The notes: generated by a model not told the origin, from the letters alone. A stretch of 64,000 bases of DNA from Saccharum officinarum (GCA_020631735.1 CM036179.1:27395063-27459062), one strand, 5' to 3'; positions 23,770-36,715 are shown, counted from the first letter of the stretch. Made by a program: numbers and translations.

Positions 23770-24040
23770 TCAACGAACACAAGGGAGGAAGAAGCTGATG
23801 ACATGTGGACCCCACGGCAGTAGAGAGATAGAGGTTGGGGGTAAAACTGACTTTTCACGTGCCTCTATGTTCGGATCATGCCAGGATTCACGCTAGCGCG
23901 CTGATCTGGCATGCCACGTTAGCGAAAATGGTAAAATATTAGACAAGTTACTATTTTCTAGGATAATTTTGTAGTTAGCATCATAAAGCTGGCAATCGAA
24001 GAGGCGACCACTGTAACAGCGTCACATAATTAGAAATCCC
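23770..24040 (-). repeat. Dispersed repeat, copy 2 of an inverted pair
   Basis: Reverse-complement partner of 14410-14690 (shared blocks listed there). The two copies are of similar length and clearly diverged. Confidence 0.7.
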
Positions 24041-24829
24041 GTGCGGTCCTGCACTCCTGCTGCCAGGGCCAGGGCCATCCACGGAGAGAACGCAGATCAG
24101 CTCGGTCGATTGTCGATGAGGAGATCTGCGATGACAACGAGGTCGCATCGGCAAGTAAATCTTCAAGGTGACGCCAGTGAGGAGATCAACAGGCTATTCC
24201 CTCCATCTAGTTCAGCAGCGGGTTCTTCCAAAGCAGCGAGTTAATCCCGTCTCCCCTCTATCCCTCCTGTCTTTGGAGATCCTTCTCCGTTTCTGAAGAT
24301 TCATGAGCTTGACTGCAAATTTTTGCAAGCGCTTGTCTGAATGTTTGGATGCGGTTGGTGGGCAGCAGCTACGGTTGTTTGTCCAACTCATTCATGAGAG
24401 AGAAATCATAGTCGAGCAAGCACGAATTGAATTTGGTGCTTGCTGATGCTGTGGTTTAATTTGCTCGAGTAATAATGGAGCAAAGGAGCGGTAGCTGCTG
24501 GTTTTTGCCTTTTTGGTGGGAATTATCAAGTTATGAAATTACCAATTGTAAAGAATTTATGAGATGAAACTATACTATAATAGTCAATGTAGCTTGTGAA
24601 ATTTCTGGGAGGGTTTTTATAATGCACTTGTGAGTTTGATTATTTCGTAACTTAGCTTGCACCTAAAAAATTTTGGCTCAGCACGAGCTCAGGGGCGGAT
24701 CTGCAGCCCAGGCCCTAGTCATTGGTCTAGTAACACCACATACCACGTGTAATTTTCAGCCCAACAACGAAGGCCCGACAGCAAACCTGGCCTCACCTCT
24801 CCTGCTCGCTTCTTCGTCTCCCTCGCACG

Positions 24830-25110
24830 CAGAGGCGGAACCAGGACTTTCAATTAAGGGGGGACGGACAATATAACAACACCTTATAAATGTCATAAAT
24901 ATATACATCATGTGTATATTTCAATAGTTGTTTTAATGCTTTTACATATGCATTTAGTATTTACACCGAAAAGTGATAATATTATCATAAAAATATGTGA
25001 AATGATAATTTTTGTTCTTTAAAATTGAAATATTTATAAGGTATTAAAACTTTTTTACTGTGCTGGGGGTGGCCACGACCCCTGCTGGCCACCCCCTGGT
25101 TCCGCCGGTG
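24830..25110. mobile_element. Small non-autonomous hAT element
   Basis: Ends CAGAGGCGGAACCAGG and CCTGGTTCCGCCGGTG are inverted repeats at 14 of 16 positions. It is flanked by perfect 8-bp duplications CTCGCACG (24822-24829 and 25111-25118). 281 bp, non-coding. It sits inside a larger unidentified insertion of paralogue A. Confidence 0.9.
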
Positions 25111-25637
25111 CTCGCACGAGCGCCCGGCACGTCGCACAGGAGGAGACGAGGTCACGAGGAGCACTCCCTGCCGGCCGCTGCAGCGCTGCACGCCGCCGAA
25201 GGCTGGGTCGCCCATCCTGCGGCGCACCAAGCTGGCCATCCCGCCGCTGCGCTGCCCATCCCACATCTCGTCATACCAAAATTTCTAATTATCGATGAAC
25301 ATGGAGGGGTAAGCACAGCACTCCTCAGATGCAGAGTTACCCTTATCCACATAATACAACTAACCAAACACATTCCTAGTATATTATGTTCTCTCATACA
25401 ATACAATCTTAGATTCAGCCTACAAAACATATACATAGGCCCTAGTTTTGAGTAAATTCTGGGTCCTAGATATGTATCAAGAATTGGTGGTGTGTGTTAG
25501 GGCTGTGAAAGGAGCCAGAGAGGAACTCTCGCGCTCCTAATATTATGTAGATAGAGACAAAGAATTGGGAAACACACCCATATCTTTGGATGGGGGTGAC
25601 CTTTCATATATATATATAAGTAAGGTGACTTGAATTA

Positions 25638-25784
25638 CTCCATCCATTCTAAATTATAAGACATTTTGGTTTTTCTAAATTCATAGTTTTTGCTATGTAC
25701 TTAGATATATACTATGTCTGGATGCATAGCAAAATTAATGTATTTAGAAAAGCCACAATGTCTTATAATTCGGAAGGGAGGGAG
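25638..25784. mobile_element. Stowaway-like MITE (paralogue A copy)
   Basis: Starts CTCCATCCATTCTAAATTAT and ends AATTCGGAAGGGAGGGAG, with TA flanks. The orthologous insertion is at 37159-37318 in B, so it predates the A/B duplication. Confidence 0.8.
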
Positions 25785-25938
25785 TACAAGAAAACAATAA
25801 GCTGCAATATAGAGAGAGTGTAAATAAAAATCAAGCTGGACATGAATTCCCAAGAAAATACGTCCAATATACTGTTTCTTTTCACGTAGCCGCACCACCA
25901 CCTCTTTGACGCTGGAATTTCTCAGTAGCTTTACTTTT

Positions 25939-26491
25939 GGCCTTGTTTAGGGCCTTGTTTAGATACTCAATTTGGGGTCCAAATTTTGTATAATAAGGGT
26001 CACATCACACTGTAGCAATTTTGTTTTTATTTGGTAATAATTGTCCAAATCTTGATTAATTAGGCTCTAAATGTTCGGCTCGCAAAGTACAACAAAACTG
26101 TGCAATTAGTTTTTTATTTCATCTACATTTAGTACTCCATATATGTGCCGACATTTTGATGTGACGGGGAATAGGAATTCTGCATAGTGAATTTGGGAGA
26201 CAAAATCTAGAATCTAAACAAGGCCTAGATTACAAAGTTTGGAGGCCAAATCTGCATAGTAAATATCAAGTCACATTGTAGCAATTTTGTTTTTATTTGG
26301 TAATAATTGTCCAAACATTGATTAATTAGGCTTAAAATGTTCGTCTCGCAAAGTACAATAAAACTGTGCAATTAGTTTTTGATTTCATCTACATTTAGTA
26401 CTCCATATATGTGCCGGCATTTTAATGTGATGGGGAATCTTCTTTTTGCATAGTAAAATTTAAGGGTGAATTTGGTTATGTAAACAAGGCC
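25939..26491. mobile_element. Tourist-like MITE, interrupted by a second one
   Basis: Outer element begins GGCCTTGTTTAG (25939) and ends TAAACAAGGCC (26491). Its body resumes after the nested copy at 26226. The empty site is visible in paralogue B near 37465 (GCTTTACTTTATTAGG). Confidence 0.75.
25951..26225. mobile_element. Tourist-like MITE nested in its own family
   Basis: Ends GGCCTTGTTTAGAT and AATCTAAACAAGGCC, with TAG flanks (25948-25950 and 26226-26228) from insertion into the terminal repeat of the outer copy. 275 bp, close in sequence to 22337-22611. Confidence 0.8.
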
Positions 26492-27058
26492 CTTATTCGG
26501 TGTCCCTTTAAGCGGATGCCGTTCCTACTCAAGTGGCAAATAAAAGCATGGAACCTTAGCTAGTGCTTATTAAAGCTGACCTGACTGGCGATGGCGATGG
26601 GAGACTGGAAGCCAACTCCGCATGGGTTGCTGAATGCATCGCACTGCACTACAGGAGTTCCACCGTCAAGCAAAGAGGAGATCACCTAACAGGCTAACAG
26701 ATACTGTAAGTTTTCGTTTCAGATATTTGAGCTTGATCAGTGAAACTACTGCACAACGGCAAGCACATGAGAATCGTTGTTGTGTGAGGATGGAATCGTA
26801 GCTTTGGTCCTTGATGCCATTGAAAAGCAGAACACAGAGAATAATCTCATCCTCATCCCCTGCTTTCGCACGAGAGAGCAATGTACTGAAAGCTCTTCTC
26901 CACCAACCTCCACTATAGGAAGAGAGTAAGGAGACGCCACACCTCTACCCGCCGTTGGGAACCCTCCTCATTTCCATCGCCATTGCTCCCAGCGCTCAAA
27001 ACCAACTGTTGCCCTCGCCCCAGCCTCCAGCTCCCAGCCCCGGAGACCAGCGGTGGAG

Positions 27059-27277
27059 ATGGAGACGGCTCTCGGTGCGGCGAACTGGCTCCTCAACAAG
27101 GTGCTCAACAAGCTCTCCAATGACTTGGTGGCTGGGTATGTGGCCAGTTGTGAGCTGGGCCTCAACTTCGACGAGGTGAAGACCGAACTGAGTTACACGC
27201 TCGGGCTACTGCACGTTGCCCAAGGGAGGGACGTCAGCTCAACCCGGGCTTTGCAACTAGTCTCATACCTTGGGTAA
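27059..27277 (+). pseudogene. Truncated CC-NBS-LRR gene (paralogue A)
   Basis: The first 60 or so codons match the intact gene at 50300 almost perfectly (METALGAANWLLNKVLNKL...), including the N-terminal coiled-coil region; D is changed to E in the NFDEVKTELSY stretch. Near codon 62 one C is missing (GTCAGCTCAACCC against GTCAGCTCCAACCC), and identity stops altogether a few bases later at about 27250. The frame ends at a TAA after 72 residues. No NB-ARC or LRR sequence follows before the next paralogue, so the rest of the gene was lost or displaced when the retroelement-like DNA at 27251-28246 became joined here. The ATG is at 27059; an in-frame GTG lies two codons upstream. Confidence 0.9.
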
Positions 27278-28246
27278 GCCCAAAATATTAGTGATTTCAT
27301 TACGAGAGCGTCTAACCTAGCACTGGGAGTGGAGAGATGGCGGGAGTAGCGTGTACCCTCGGGGCTAGAATTGGGCTGGATTCGAGGAGTACTGTACTCT
27401 CAGGTGGCGATAGACACGTTCTGGTTTTGGAAGATCTAAGTGAGGGTTGGCATATGCAAGATTTGGTTCTACATATGTCGTGAGGTTAGAGATCCTCAAC
27501 TGGGTATAATAGGTTCGAATCGTCGTTGCTCCTCGGTTATGGAGACTCGATCACCTGCCCTGCATCGTAGTTAAGAAATGAAAACGTGGAAAGAATCAGA
27601 AAGAATTTGATGAGAATTACTTTGATATAGATTAGGATCACTTAGAATTGGTTAATGAACCATCAATGATAAAAATAAAATGTTAAAAGCAATGACTTAC
27701 TTTAGTAAGCTTTTCTGCAAAAAAAATTTGATTCTTGAATACCCGTACCTTGATTCCCTAAAGCCAGCATGCCCTTGGAGTCTTTTCCTTTCGTCGGGTA
27801 AGTCTTGCGGAGTACAATTAAGTACTCAGGGTTTGTTAACCCCTGTTGCAAGTGCTGACTGGTGCTGCTAGTCAGGTCATGTCGGTGGGCTCGATATGAT
27901 CTGGTTATCCTCTCCTGACTTAGGTGCTCTACCTAAGTTGTCTTCTGTAGTTCTACTCGACTTTCGCAATACAAGTTAAGTTTGTAAAAAGTTAACTTAA
28001 TCATGATTTATAAATTCATTGTTGTTATTCTTCCGCACTCTGATATAAAGTTTTGTAACAAATGTTGTAACGTTGTAGTTACTCCTTTGTTGATCCTGGT
28101 ATGAGTTGTCAAACGTAGTTGAATCGGGATCCTGCGAGGGCACTCGACAGATCTTCTTAGGTTATCTGGTGTACATGCATAGCCGTCAGAAGTCTTATGG
28201 ACAATGACATGTGCATGTGGACCATATAATTTAGGAGGTTCTGCTA
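27251..28246 (+). mobile_element. LTR-retrotransposon remnant, non-coding
   Basis: The block has the style of non-coding 3' regions of grass gypsy-type elements: 'GTCTTGCGGAGTACAATTAA' followed by GTACTCAGGGTTTG, then 'TTGTTGATCCTGGTATGAG' and an end at TTCTGCTACA. Neither boundary has a clear duplication and no protein domain remains. It breaks the paralogue A gene. Confidence 0.45.
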
Positions 28247-28364
28247 CAGCGGCCGCCGCCACACCACGCGAAGCCATACTCGGACTCGCCCGCGGCGATG
28301 GGAGGCGCGCACCGCCACGCGCTGAAGCCCTGCTGAGGAGGGATGCAGAAAGCCCCAGCCCCAC

Positions 28365-29464
28365 TGCAAATTTTTGCAAGCGCTTGTCTGAATGTTTGGA
28401 TGCGGTTGGTGGGCAGCAGCTACGGTTGTTTATCCAACTCATCCATGAGAGAGAAATAAGAGGCGAGCGAGCATGAATTGAATTTGGTGCTAGCTGATGA
28501 TGCTGTGGTTTCGTTTGCTCGAGTAATAATGGAGCAAAGGAGAGGTAGCTGCTGGTTTTGGCCTTTTTGGTGGGATTTATCAAGTTATGAAATTATTACC
28601 AATTGTATAGAATTTATGAGATGAAACTATTATAATAGTCAATGTAGCTTGTGAAATTTCTAGGAGGGTTTTTATAATGTGCTTATGAGTTTATTTATTT
28701 CGTAACTTAACTTTTAGCTAAAATAAATTCAGCTCAGCACGAGCTCACTCACAAAAATTCTAATTATTGCTGAACATGGAGGAGGGGTAAGCACACCACT
28801 CAGATGCAGAGTTACCCTTATCCACATAATACAACTAACCAAACACATTCCTAGTATACTGTGTTCTCTCATACAATCGTAGATTCAGCTAAGGATGGCG
28901 GCGGATCGGATTCGGGGCAGATACCTGCGGGTTTCGGGTCCTGCAGGTTTGGGTTTGTGGATGATTTCTCACCCACGGTTTTCAGGTTCGGTTTCGGGTT
29001 TGGTATCGGGTTCAATTTCGGATTTAGTTTTCTACCCATGGATATCCAATAGATATCCAAAATAAATCATTTGAAATAAAAACTCATGTTTTATAATATG
29101 CTAATAATAACTTGTTTGCTTAGATTATTAAATCTATTCAAAATTGACTCATGAAAATATTTATTATTTGTTGCCTCTTATTTATACATGTGAATATGTG
29201 TATATTTATCCGCGAGTTTCGGGTATCTATTCGGGTTTCGGGTATCCGCGGGTTTGATTTTGGTGATGTATTTCCACCCGAATCGGTTTTCGGTTCGGGT
29301 TCAGGTTTCGACTTCAGGTTTCGGTTTTGGGTGCACGGAGACTCCACCGATCTAAACCCGACCTGTTGCTATCCTTAGATTCAGCCTACCAAACATATAC
29401 ATAGGCCCTAGTTTTGAGTAAATTCTGGGTCCCTAGAAGTGTATCGGAGAATTGTGTGTGTTAG
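28365..29464 (+). repeat. Resistance-locus paralogue B, 5' flank
   Basis: Collinear with paralogue A from 24314. It is split by hAT elements at 28890-29377 and 29465-37025 and resumes at 37034, leading into the full gene. The short GC-rich piece 28247-28364 just before it is unrecognised. Confidence 0.85.
28890..29377. mobile_element. Non-autonomous hAT element, 488 bp
   Basis: Starts TAAGGATGGCGGCGGATCGG; the reverse complement of its end is TAAGGATAGCAACAGGTCGG (15 of 20). Perfect 8-bp duplications GATTCAGC lie at 28882-28889 and 29378-29385. Paralogue A has the single, uninterrupted GATTCAGC at 25412-25419. The interior is rich in GGTTTCGGGT words and non-coding. Confidence 0.92.
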
Positions 29465-30112
29465 TAAGGATGAAAACGGACGGAAATGAATGGAAAATCG
29501 CTCTACCGTTTTCGTTTTCATATTTTTAGACGGAAACGGGAGCGGGAGCCGGACAGCCGGGAGCGAAAACGGTAGCGGGATAAACGGTAATACGAAAACG
29601 GGTAAATACGATCGGAAAATAGACGGAAACGAACGGTAAGCGGAAACTTAAGCCGGAACATATATGCTGCATATGATAGCTCAAATACAGAGACCAAAGT
29701 GCAATACCAAATATCAAATATCCACTGACCACAGTACCACACATAAATATTAGTACAAAAAGATATGACACATCACGTGTTCACAAGTCACAAACAACAT
29801 GTGTTCAGCACAAACAGGAAACAACAATACGCCAATAGGAGTAGCCAATACAGTGCAGTAGTAAATTAATAAAAAATACAGTGCAGAAGTCCACCGGCAG
29901 GCAGCACTCATACCTGTTTTTTTTAGGGGCTCATACATGTTTATTTAATGGTTCACCACGGTCTCCTCGTCCTCCAGAGCGCGACATTAGCACAGGTCGC
30001 GGCGACGGCTGCTGGGCTGTTGAGCCAAATTGGGTCTATGGATCGTAGAGCCGTGGACTGAGTGAGCAGGCCGCAGGTGCAAACCTATCCCGGATAACGA
30101 GCGCGACATTAG

Positions 30113-30382
30113 TGTTATAAAACATGTTGCCAGCGGTTCGGACCTTTCCCTCTCCGTCTCTCACGATCAATATAATATATGAAAGTAGAACACATAGACA
30201 CAAGATGTAGGGAGACTATTCTTTATTCCTCTGAATATTGGTGATTACAACATAGAGCTCCCACGTATATATAGTCCTGCCAAGGGCTAAGAGTTTTGGT
30301 AAGAGCCCATATACATACGGACTAGGATTAGGATTTCTCCTTCTCCTTTCCTTCTAGGATTAAGTCCGTATGTTTTATAACA
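30113..30382 (-). repeat. Copia LTR (3' LTR of the minus-strand element)
   Basis: TGTTATAAAAC...TTTATAACA, 270 bp. Adjacent to the polypurine tract. Confidence 0.92.
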
Positions 30383-33300
30383 CTCCCCCTTGGGCGATTA
30401 CCACGATATGCACATGCCTCGTTAAAAACTCCATCCGAAAACCCAGTGGGAAAAACAGTTCTTGGAGAAAAGAGTACATCGCATTCGTTAATTGCATTGC
30501 ACATGTTGTCTCATTAAAAACCTTGTGTGAGAAACCTTCAAGTAAAAACTCACATAGAAAAAAAGAGTACAACATCTAACCTTCTTGGTTATGTATTCTT
30601 CATGAATAGATATTGATCTTCATGATATATGCATAAACTTCAGTGTTTTAGCAAATATGATCTACTTGATGTTTGTAATTCTGGTGGTTTACCTTCAAGG
30701 TAGATGCAATAAAATATGCTCCCCCTCATAAAGTCATCCTTTAAACTTCATTGTTCAAAACACACCTTTCATAAATGTGTGCATAATAATGGTATGGTAC
30801 CACAATACTATATCTTTCAAAATTGGCTTATAATTCTTCAATGAATTATAATATGAGTATAAACAAGAGCGATATGCTTCATGCATAATGACCACTTATT
30901 AGTTGTGCAAAACAAATAAATTTTATTCTTCAGGGAAATAAATCCTTTTGGAGGATTATGGGGATAAATAAGTTACAATATTCAATATTTTCTAGATAGT
31001 GCATCAAACTTATAATTCTTCCTTAGTGGATTTTCAAATTATATGTTGTACAAATCTTCAGGATTTTGATTATACCACTAAATAATAAAAATCCAGTCTC
31101 ACATATGACATTTAGGGAACAATTCAATTACCAAAATCACCACTACTCTTATACCTTTATGGTATTTAGAGGATATCAACACTTCATTTCTAGCTTTACA
31201 ATATACACTTTTCTAAGTGTTTATATGATTCCTCATTTTGTTTCTCTCAGGTCTCTATTCACTTCAGGGATTAATGGTGTTTATTCAAGAATCGACTGGT
31301 AAATCCTTCATGGATTGACTCCTTCAAGGACTTTCTCATTTTTGGTGACTAATATTTCTTTTCTATAAGATATATTCTCTGCTTCATGAGAGATTGTTAT
31401 GTGATATACACAATGAGATAGTGTTATTCACTACAAAGTCATTTGATGACTCTTCCTTCTAGGACATGCTCTTCTTGAGACATATATATTCATTCATGAA
31501 CATATTCTACCTTAGACTTTTTAATACTTATATGAGATTTAATTTTCATATGTTATGATTTATATTCTTCAAGAATTTTATGGATTTTCATAATCCACTT
31601 ATTAACTGCATATTCCATATTCATTCAATTCATTTGCCAGAGGTATAGCAGAACATTTATTTCTTCTTAGTAGGGGATTTAACCTCAATTGCTTTCTTCA
31701 TTGACCCGATATAATCGCTACAGGCGACTTTGCCATGGACTTTATTTTCTGGATCTGGGTTCTCATAAGAGAAACATTTGCAATTATAGAGGTAGTGTTG
31801 TCGATAACTATTATTTTCTCCCAATATTCATATGAGATTATTCTCAGTCTCTTTGTTATTTTCCAAACAAGAGATGATTTGTTGTTCTGCGTACCCAACA
31901 CTATGATGCGCACTTATGTGTTGGATTTCATCTTCATGATGATCCTCTTCATGAGGTGCTTGACCTTCTTCGTGAGGTGTTCTCTTCATGAGAATGAAGG
32001 AGTTTGTTCTTATTTTATTTACCAAGTGTACACTAAACTATAACCCATAGGCGTCCCCATAGATTTTAGCTTGATAATATACAACATTTAGTTTACTACT
32101 AGTAAACATAACTTCTGGTTTTTCTATAACTTCAAGTTACTCCTCTCATTTCAAATATATCTGGCATATGCTCTGCTTCATGCTTCACAAGAGCATTAGT
32201 CAAACTATTGTTTGATTTAGTGCATGATACTATTTCTACTTTAAACTTAAATGAATATTTTCTCTTAAGATCACTTTCCTTCCATGGAAATAATATTTGG
32301 CATTCAACATATCACTTTCCTTCTATGGAAATAATATTTGGCATTCAACATAGCATTTCTCTCCCCCTAATGCCAATATTAGATCTATAATAACATACTT
32401 CAAAAGATATCCCCTATCATGGGCTTAAAATAATCAAATTCATGTGTCTCCGACTACAAGTGGAGGCCCATTCATGTATGCTATGATAAAAATATATGGG
32501 AAATATTCAAGCACATATTTAAATACGGGGGTTATTATACATTATATGCAGTGAGCTAGAATACATAAAGTGCAATAAAGAATGTTCGTCATTCCTGTAA
32601 ACTCTGGGGTGTTCTCCCCCTGATTTGCACATATTGTAGTTCAAAAAACTATTTCATTATCTAGCTTCTTTATTGTTTAGCCAAAAAAATGATCCAATTA
32701 CTCATACATAAAAACGGACCATATATTTCAAAAGTATAGATATGCAACATTCAAACTTACAAGGAATTTCTTCTATAATTTTCTAACCAAATGTTTTTTC
32801 TTCATAAATCCCAAATCATCATTAAGTGTTTTATCTATTAACTCAATTTTCACTATAATTCAGCTCATTCAAGTGGGTCACTTCTCCATTTAGTTAATTT
32901 TAATTTAAGCAACTCCCCCTGATCATAGGCTACTTGGCCATAGACCAATATATCGCTTATGCATGCAACGCATTGAAAGCAAAAATATTTCTTAGTTCAA
33001 CGGGAACAATATAGACATAGTATACTAGCTAGTCAATCTAATTATGGGGGAAGTGCAAGGTAGCTACAAGCTACAAATATAGCTTCTTTGCTAATATTCA
33101 TGTAAGAGTGGAGATAGGTGCAGCTCGACGAGAGCATAACATAGTGATACACATTCAAGTGTAATGTGGTATGTTGGTATTCAATCCAATGTAATAGATA
33201 TCAACAAAATGCTACAAGCTTACTTGCAATTAGTGCAATGTAGAGAAAGTTAATTCCGCTGGAAAGGACATGACTAAAACTCCAAGTTCTTATACATGCA

Positions 33301-36300
33301 CTTCACTTAAAGATAGATTTAGAAAGACTATGCCTATTAAATATATATTACCCATATTTTCTCATGCCTTTACTCAAAATTCCTCCCCCTTTTCATGCCA
33401 TAATTACTTCAAGTAGTAATATGCTTCTTGCATCTATGAAAAATCATTTCATATGTTTAATATAATTCAATCATACTTCTAGTATTCAATGGTTCTGGCA
33501 TGAAATTCACATATCCAGTATACTATTCAGTGTACAACAACATATTCAGGGTAGGACATAAACTTCTAGTTTCTGGGCTGAAGTATTAAATACTTGCTTC
33601 TACCTACATGGTAGTGGTGCACAAAGAATGATAACCTTCATGGTTAACTAAGGCTTCTTTGTGGATAAATTAATGCGAAATTTATTTAGATAGGCAATAA
33701 GCAATTGTTTATATGTAAAACACAATTCATTCCATGCAAGGTTAACATATATTACTACAAGTAAAAATTGCAACTAAGAATATTAAATACTTCACATTAG
33801 TCTTCAAGCCAATAGATTAACCATTAACTCTTCTATGAGTATACGAGAACCACTTAATTCAACGGGAATTAAAACTTAATGCACCACCACTACTACTAAT
33901 ATTCTTGGATAGTAATTTCAAAGATAAAACAAATATGTAAGCACATGATTCAAGTTCTTCTTCCGGAGAAACCTTAAAAATTCTTATCCGTTCTTACATG
34001 TCTTAGCTTCTATGCTTGACATTTAGCAGCTTCATGCATGCTCTACTTCATAGTTAGGAGTACAACATATGCAAGTCATATATCCTGATTTATAATGCTG
34101 TCCAAAAATTTCAACTCAATTCTACTTGATATTGAGTAATTATGGATGATAAATTTGAATACTTCTAGTACTTCAATGCTCTCGGTCTTTCTATTTCAAG
34201 AAATATTTCTTCTAGAATTAGGCAAATTCGTCCTTATCATCTTGTCTTCTATGACTTTTAACACAAAGCTTCAAGCTAATTGTTTTTGTTTATAGAGTAG
34301 TATTTATATCCCATATGGTCATATAAGCTTGAAAATTCAATTTTCAATATTTCTAACATTATGCATTCATTATAATATAGGATATCTTCTAGAATTTCTC
34401 ATGCAGTGAGTCTCATAAGACCTTTAGGATTCAGCTTGATTATATACTCATTCTTTGAGAGTAATATATCAGGAATTACAATGCTTAAGATCCACATCAC
34501 ATCAGTGACAATAGAATATCCTACTAGGATTTAATAATGACCATGCTATATAATTACGCCATTCAGGGCAAGTTCAGGATATTCCTTCTTCATGAAGGTA
34601 TGCATATATCATTATAACTAAATCATGTGCAAATAGGTTTACTGCGTGTAAACAAGTAGCAAGGTGCAAAAAGATAGTGGATGGTTATCTAAAAATATTC
34701 TTAGAAGCATCCAAGTATTTTTTAGGATTATGGTATATGCAAATTTCAGAATTAATATAAGCATTCATTCATCCCAAAAATTCATTATGCTAGGAAAAAT
34801 AAATATGAGCCTCTCAAAGGTGATAAGTCTAAGGTCTGCAGGATTTATAGAGAGCTCATATACCATATACCATGTTTCTAGTGTAATAATTCAAGATTTC
34901 ATTCTTATAATTACATGATATATAATTCATAATGTGTGATAAATAGATGCATTCAAAAGAGCATAAAAATATCACATGACACAAATACATCAACAGAAAA
35001 TAAACATGTAAATGTATTCAAATAGAAGTATTTTACTGAAAATGCCTATACATAATTTTCTTCCAGAAATTCAAGATAACTTGTGGTAATAACTGTAGCT
35101 GCAAGCCTGCTGGTTAGTCATGGTGACGAGCTGCATGCTAGCATCAAGTTAACAATCCATCATACAGCCGAATAAAGACCTAGATTGGCATATTGGAACT
35201 ACATGTTCCTGTTCGCCTGATCTAACAACTGTATGATCAACGGGATCAAAGACAATATCGGTACAGCTTCATGCCGTATTTTGCTTTCCATAAGGCAAAG
35301 TTCTTCAGAGTTGTTATCCACATATATTTCTACATAGACGAGTAAGCGGCATTCAGGTGAGGCAAGGATATGCTCAGCGACGTGCAGGTCGTGTACGACA
35401 CGATGCCGACGCTCATGCGAGGTCGAGGTCGACTGGGCTATACCAAGCGCAAAATACAGTTCGGCCATTGCGATGGTCCTTCTTCGAGAGGACATGCGCA
35501 AGGTGTGGAGCTAGACGCTTCAGGCCGGCTGCTTCAGGCGACACACGGTGCGCGCGGCGTCCAGCTGCAGGCGACGTGGCTTCGGCTTAGCTTCGGGTGG
35601 CGCTCACCATGAATGAATTGTATAGGTGCTGTGCCGGCTTGTAGATGCTAGATATGTCCTTTGCTGGTTCTAGCTTGTCTTGTTGACATTATTAGATGGA
35701 TTCAGATGTGCATGCATATATACTTCTAGTATACGGCCGGCCTCCCTTCTTCAGCCACAAAGACAAATCCATGCGTACTCTTGTTTTGGCTTTTTTTTAA
35801 GGCTATAATACTGGTGACGTGCAAGTAAACGTATACAGATATATTTACTCTCACATGTATACGTTCTTCGGGACGATTGCGGCGACGACTTGCTGGTCGG
35901 TGATAGCCACGGGAACGCCGGCAGCTTAAGACAATTGCGGCGTGCTTCTGTTCTAGCATGCTTTACAAGTTCATCTTATACGTGCAAGTATACATAGTAT
36001 ATATATATAGCTGCCGGCTCTGTGTAGGATATACATGCACTGATGCACGTATATATATATACTACGTTTCTAGCCCAGATAATTAGGGCAAAACATTAGC
36101 CCCGCTCGGTGGTTGGGACTACAAACACAATCTACAAGATGCGATTATTTCATACCTTTGTAGAGGATGCCGATTTGATCTACCTCACGTGCCGCGTAGG
36201 ACAGTGGTTAGTAGATACATACCGCGTAGGGCGTTTGGCATTGTCGTAGACCCGCCTACTTGACGACGACGATGCATATCGATGCAGTGCAGATTAGTTG

Positions 36301-36445
36301 CAGGTAGAGGTAGCAGATCCGTTCCACTAACAATGTCGGGATATCGACGTCGTCGAAGTAGTCGCGGCAGGGACACCGGCATGAGCAGCGGCGGCGACAG
36401 CTACTTAACGGCGATGTCGATGTAGAGCTTGTCGTGCTGATAACG

Positions 36446-36715
36446 TGTTATAAAACATGTTGCCAGCGGTTCGGACCTTTCCCTCTCCGTCTCTCACGAT
36501 CAATATAATATATGAAAGTAGAACACATAGACACAAGATGTAGGGAGACTATTCTTTATTCCTCTGAATATTGGTGATTACAACATAGAGCTCCCACGTA
36601 TATATAGTCCTGCCAAGGGCTAAGAGTTTTGGTAAGAGCCCACATACATACGGACTAGGATTAGGATTCCTCCTTCTCCTTTCCTTCTAGGATTAAGTCC
36701 GTATGTTTTACAACA
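36446..36715 (-). repeat. Copia LTR (5' LTR of the minus-strand element)
   Basis: 270 bp, 267 identical to the partner LTR. Adjacent to the putative primer-binding site. Confidence 0.92.

Larger units (their letters stand above)
24314..27250 (+). repeat. Resistance-locus paralogue A (segmental duplication)
   Basis: This segment aligns collinearly with 28365-29464 plus 37034-38285 once transposons are removed. Homology opens at ACTGCAAATTTTTGCAAGCG in both and continues through the 5' flank into the first codons of the NBS-LRR gene. A has insertions absent from B: about 24704-25278 (with a hAT inside) and 25939-26491. B has insertions absent from A: 28890-29377 and 29465-37025. It is an older duplication than the near-identical repeat across the N gap. 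Confidence 0.85.
30113..36715 (-). mobile_element. Ty1-copia LTR retrotransposon, degenerate interior
   Basis: LTRs of 270 bp at 30113-30382 and 36446-36715 differ at three positions, all transitions. Perfect 5-bp duplications ATTAG flank it (30108-30112 and 36716-36720). Orientation is minus: AAGGGGGAG, a polypurine tract, abuts the LTR at 30383, and TTATCAGCACGA, in the primer-binding-site position, abuts the other LTR at 36444. Before the polypurine tract is the usual copia run of 'CACTGGGTTTTC' and 'GGTTTTTAACGAGGC'. A relic of the integrase-RT linker is readable: YFKPMIGDIF at 32403-32432, matching the family's YLEPMTGDLF. No frame over about 170 aa survives in 6 kb, so it makes no Gag-Pol. 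A minus frame at 36620-37132 only overlaps an LTR and hAT DNA. Confidence 0.92.

Noticed and set aside
23387..23896. Cluster of overlapping frames on both strands
   Set aside because: GC-rich shadow frames inside or next to the dispersed repeat; no family recognised.
31735..32043. 102-aa hydrophobic plus-strand frame, repeated at 43950-44258
   Set aside because: It lies antisense to the minus-strand copia relic in AT-rich DNA. It appears twice only because the segment is duplicated.
35199..35612. Overlapping 77-100-aa frames on both strands, repeated at 47412-47825
   Set aside because: They fall in the leader region after the copia primer-binding site. No Gag signature or other domain was recognised, so none is supported as a gene.
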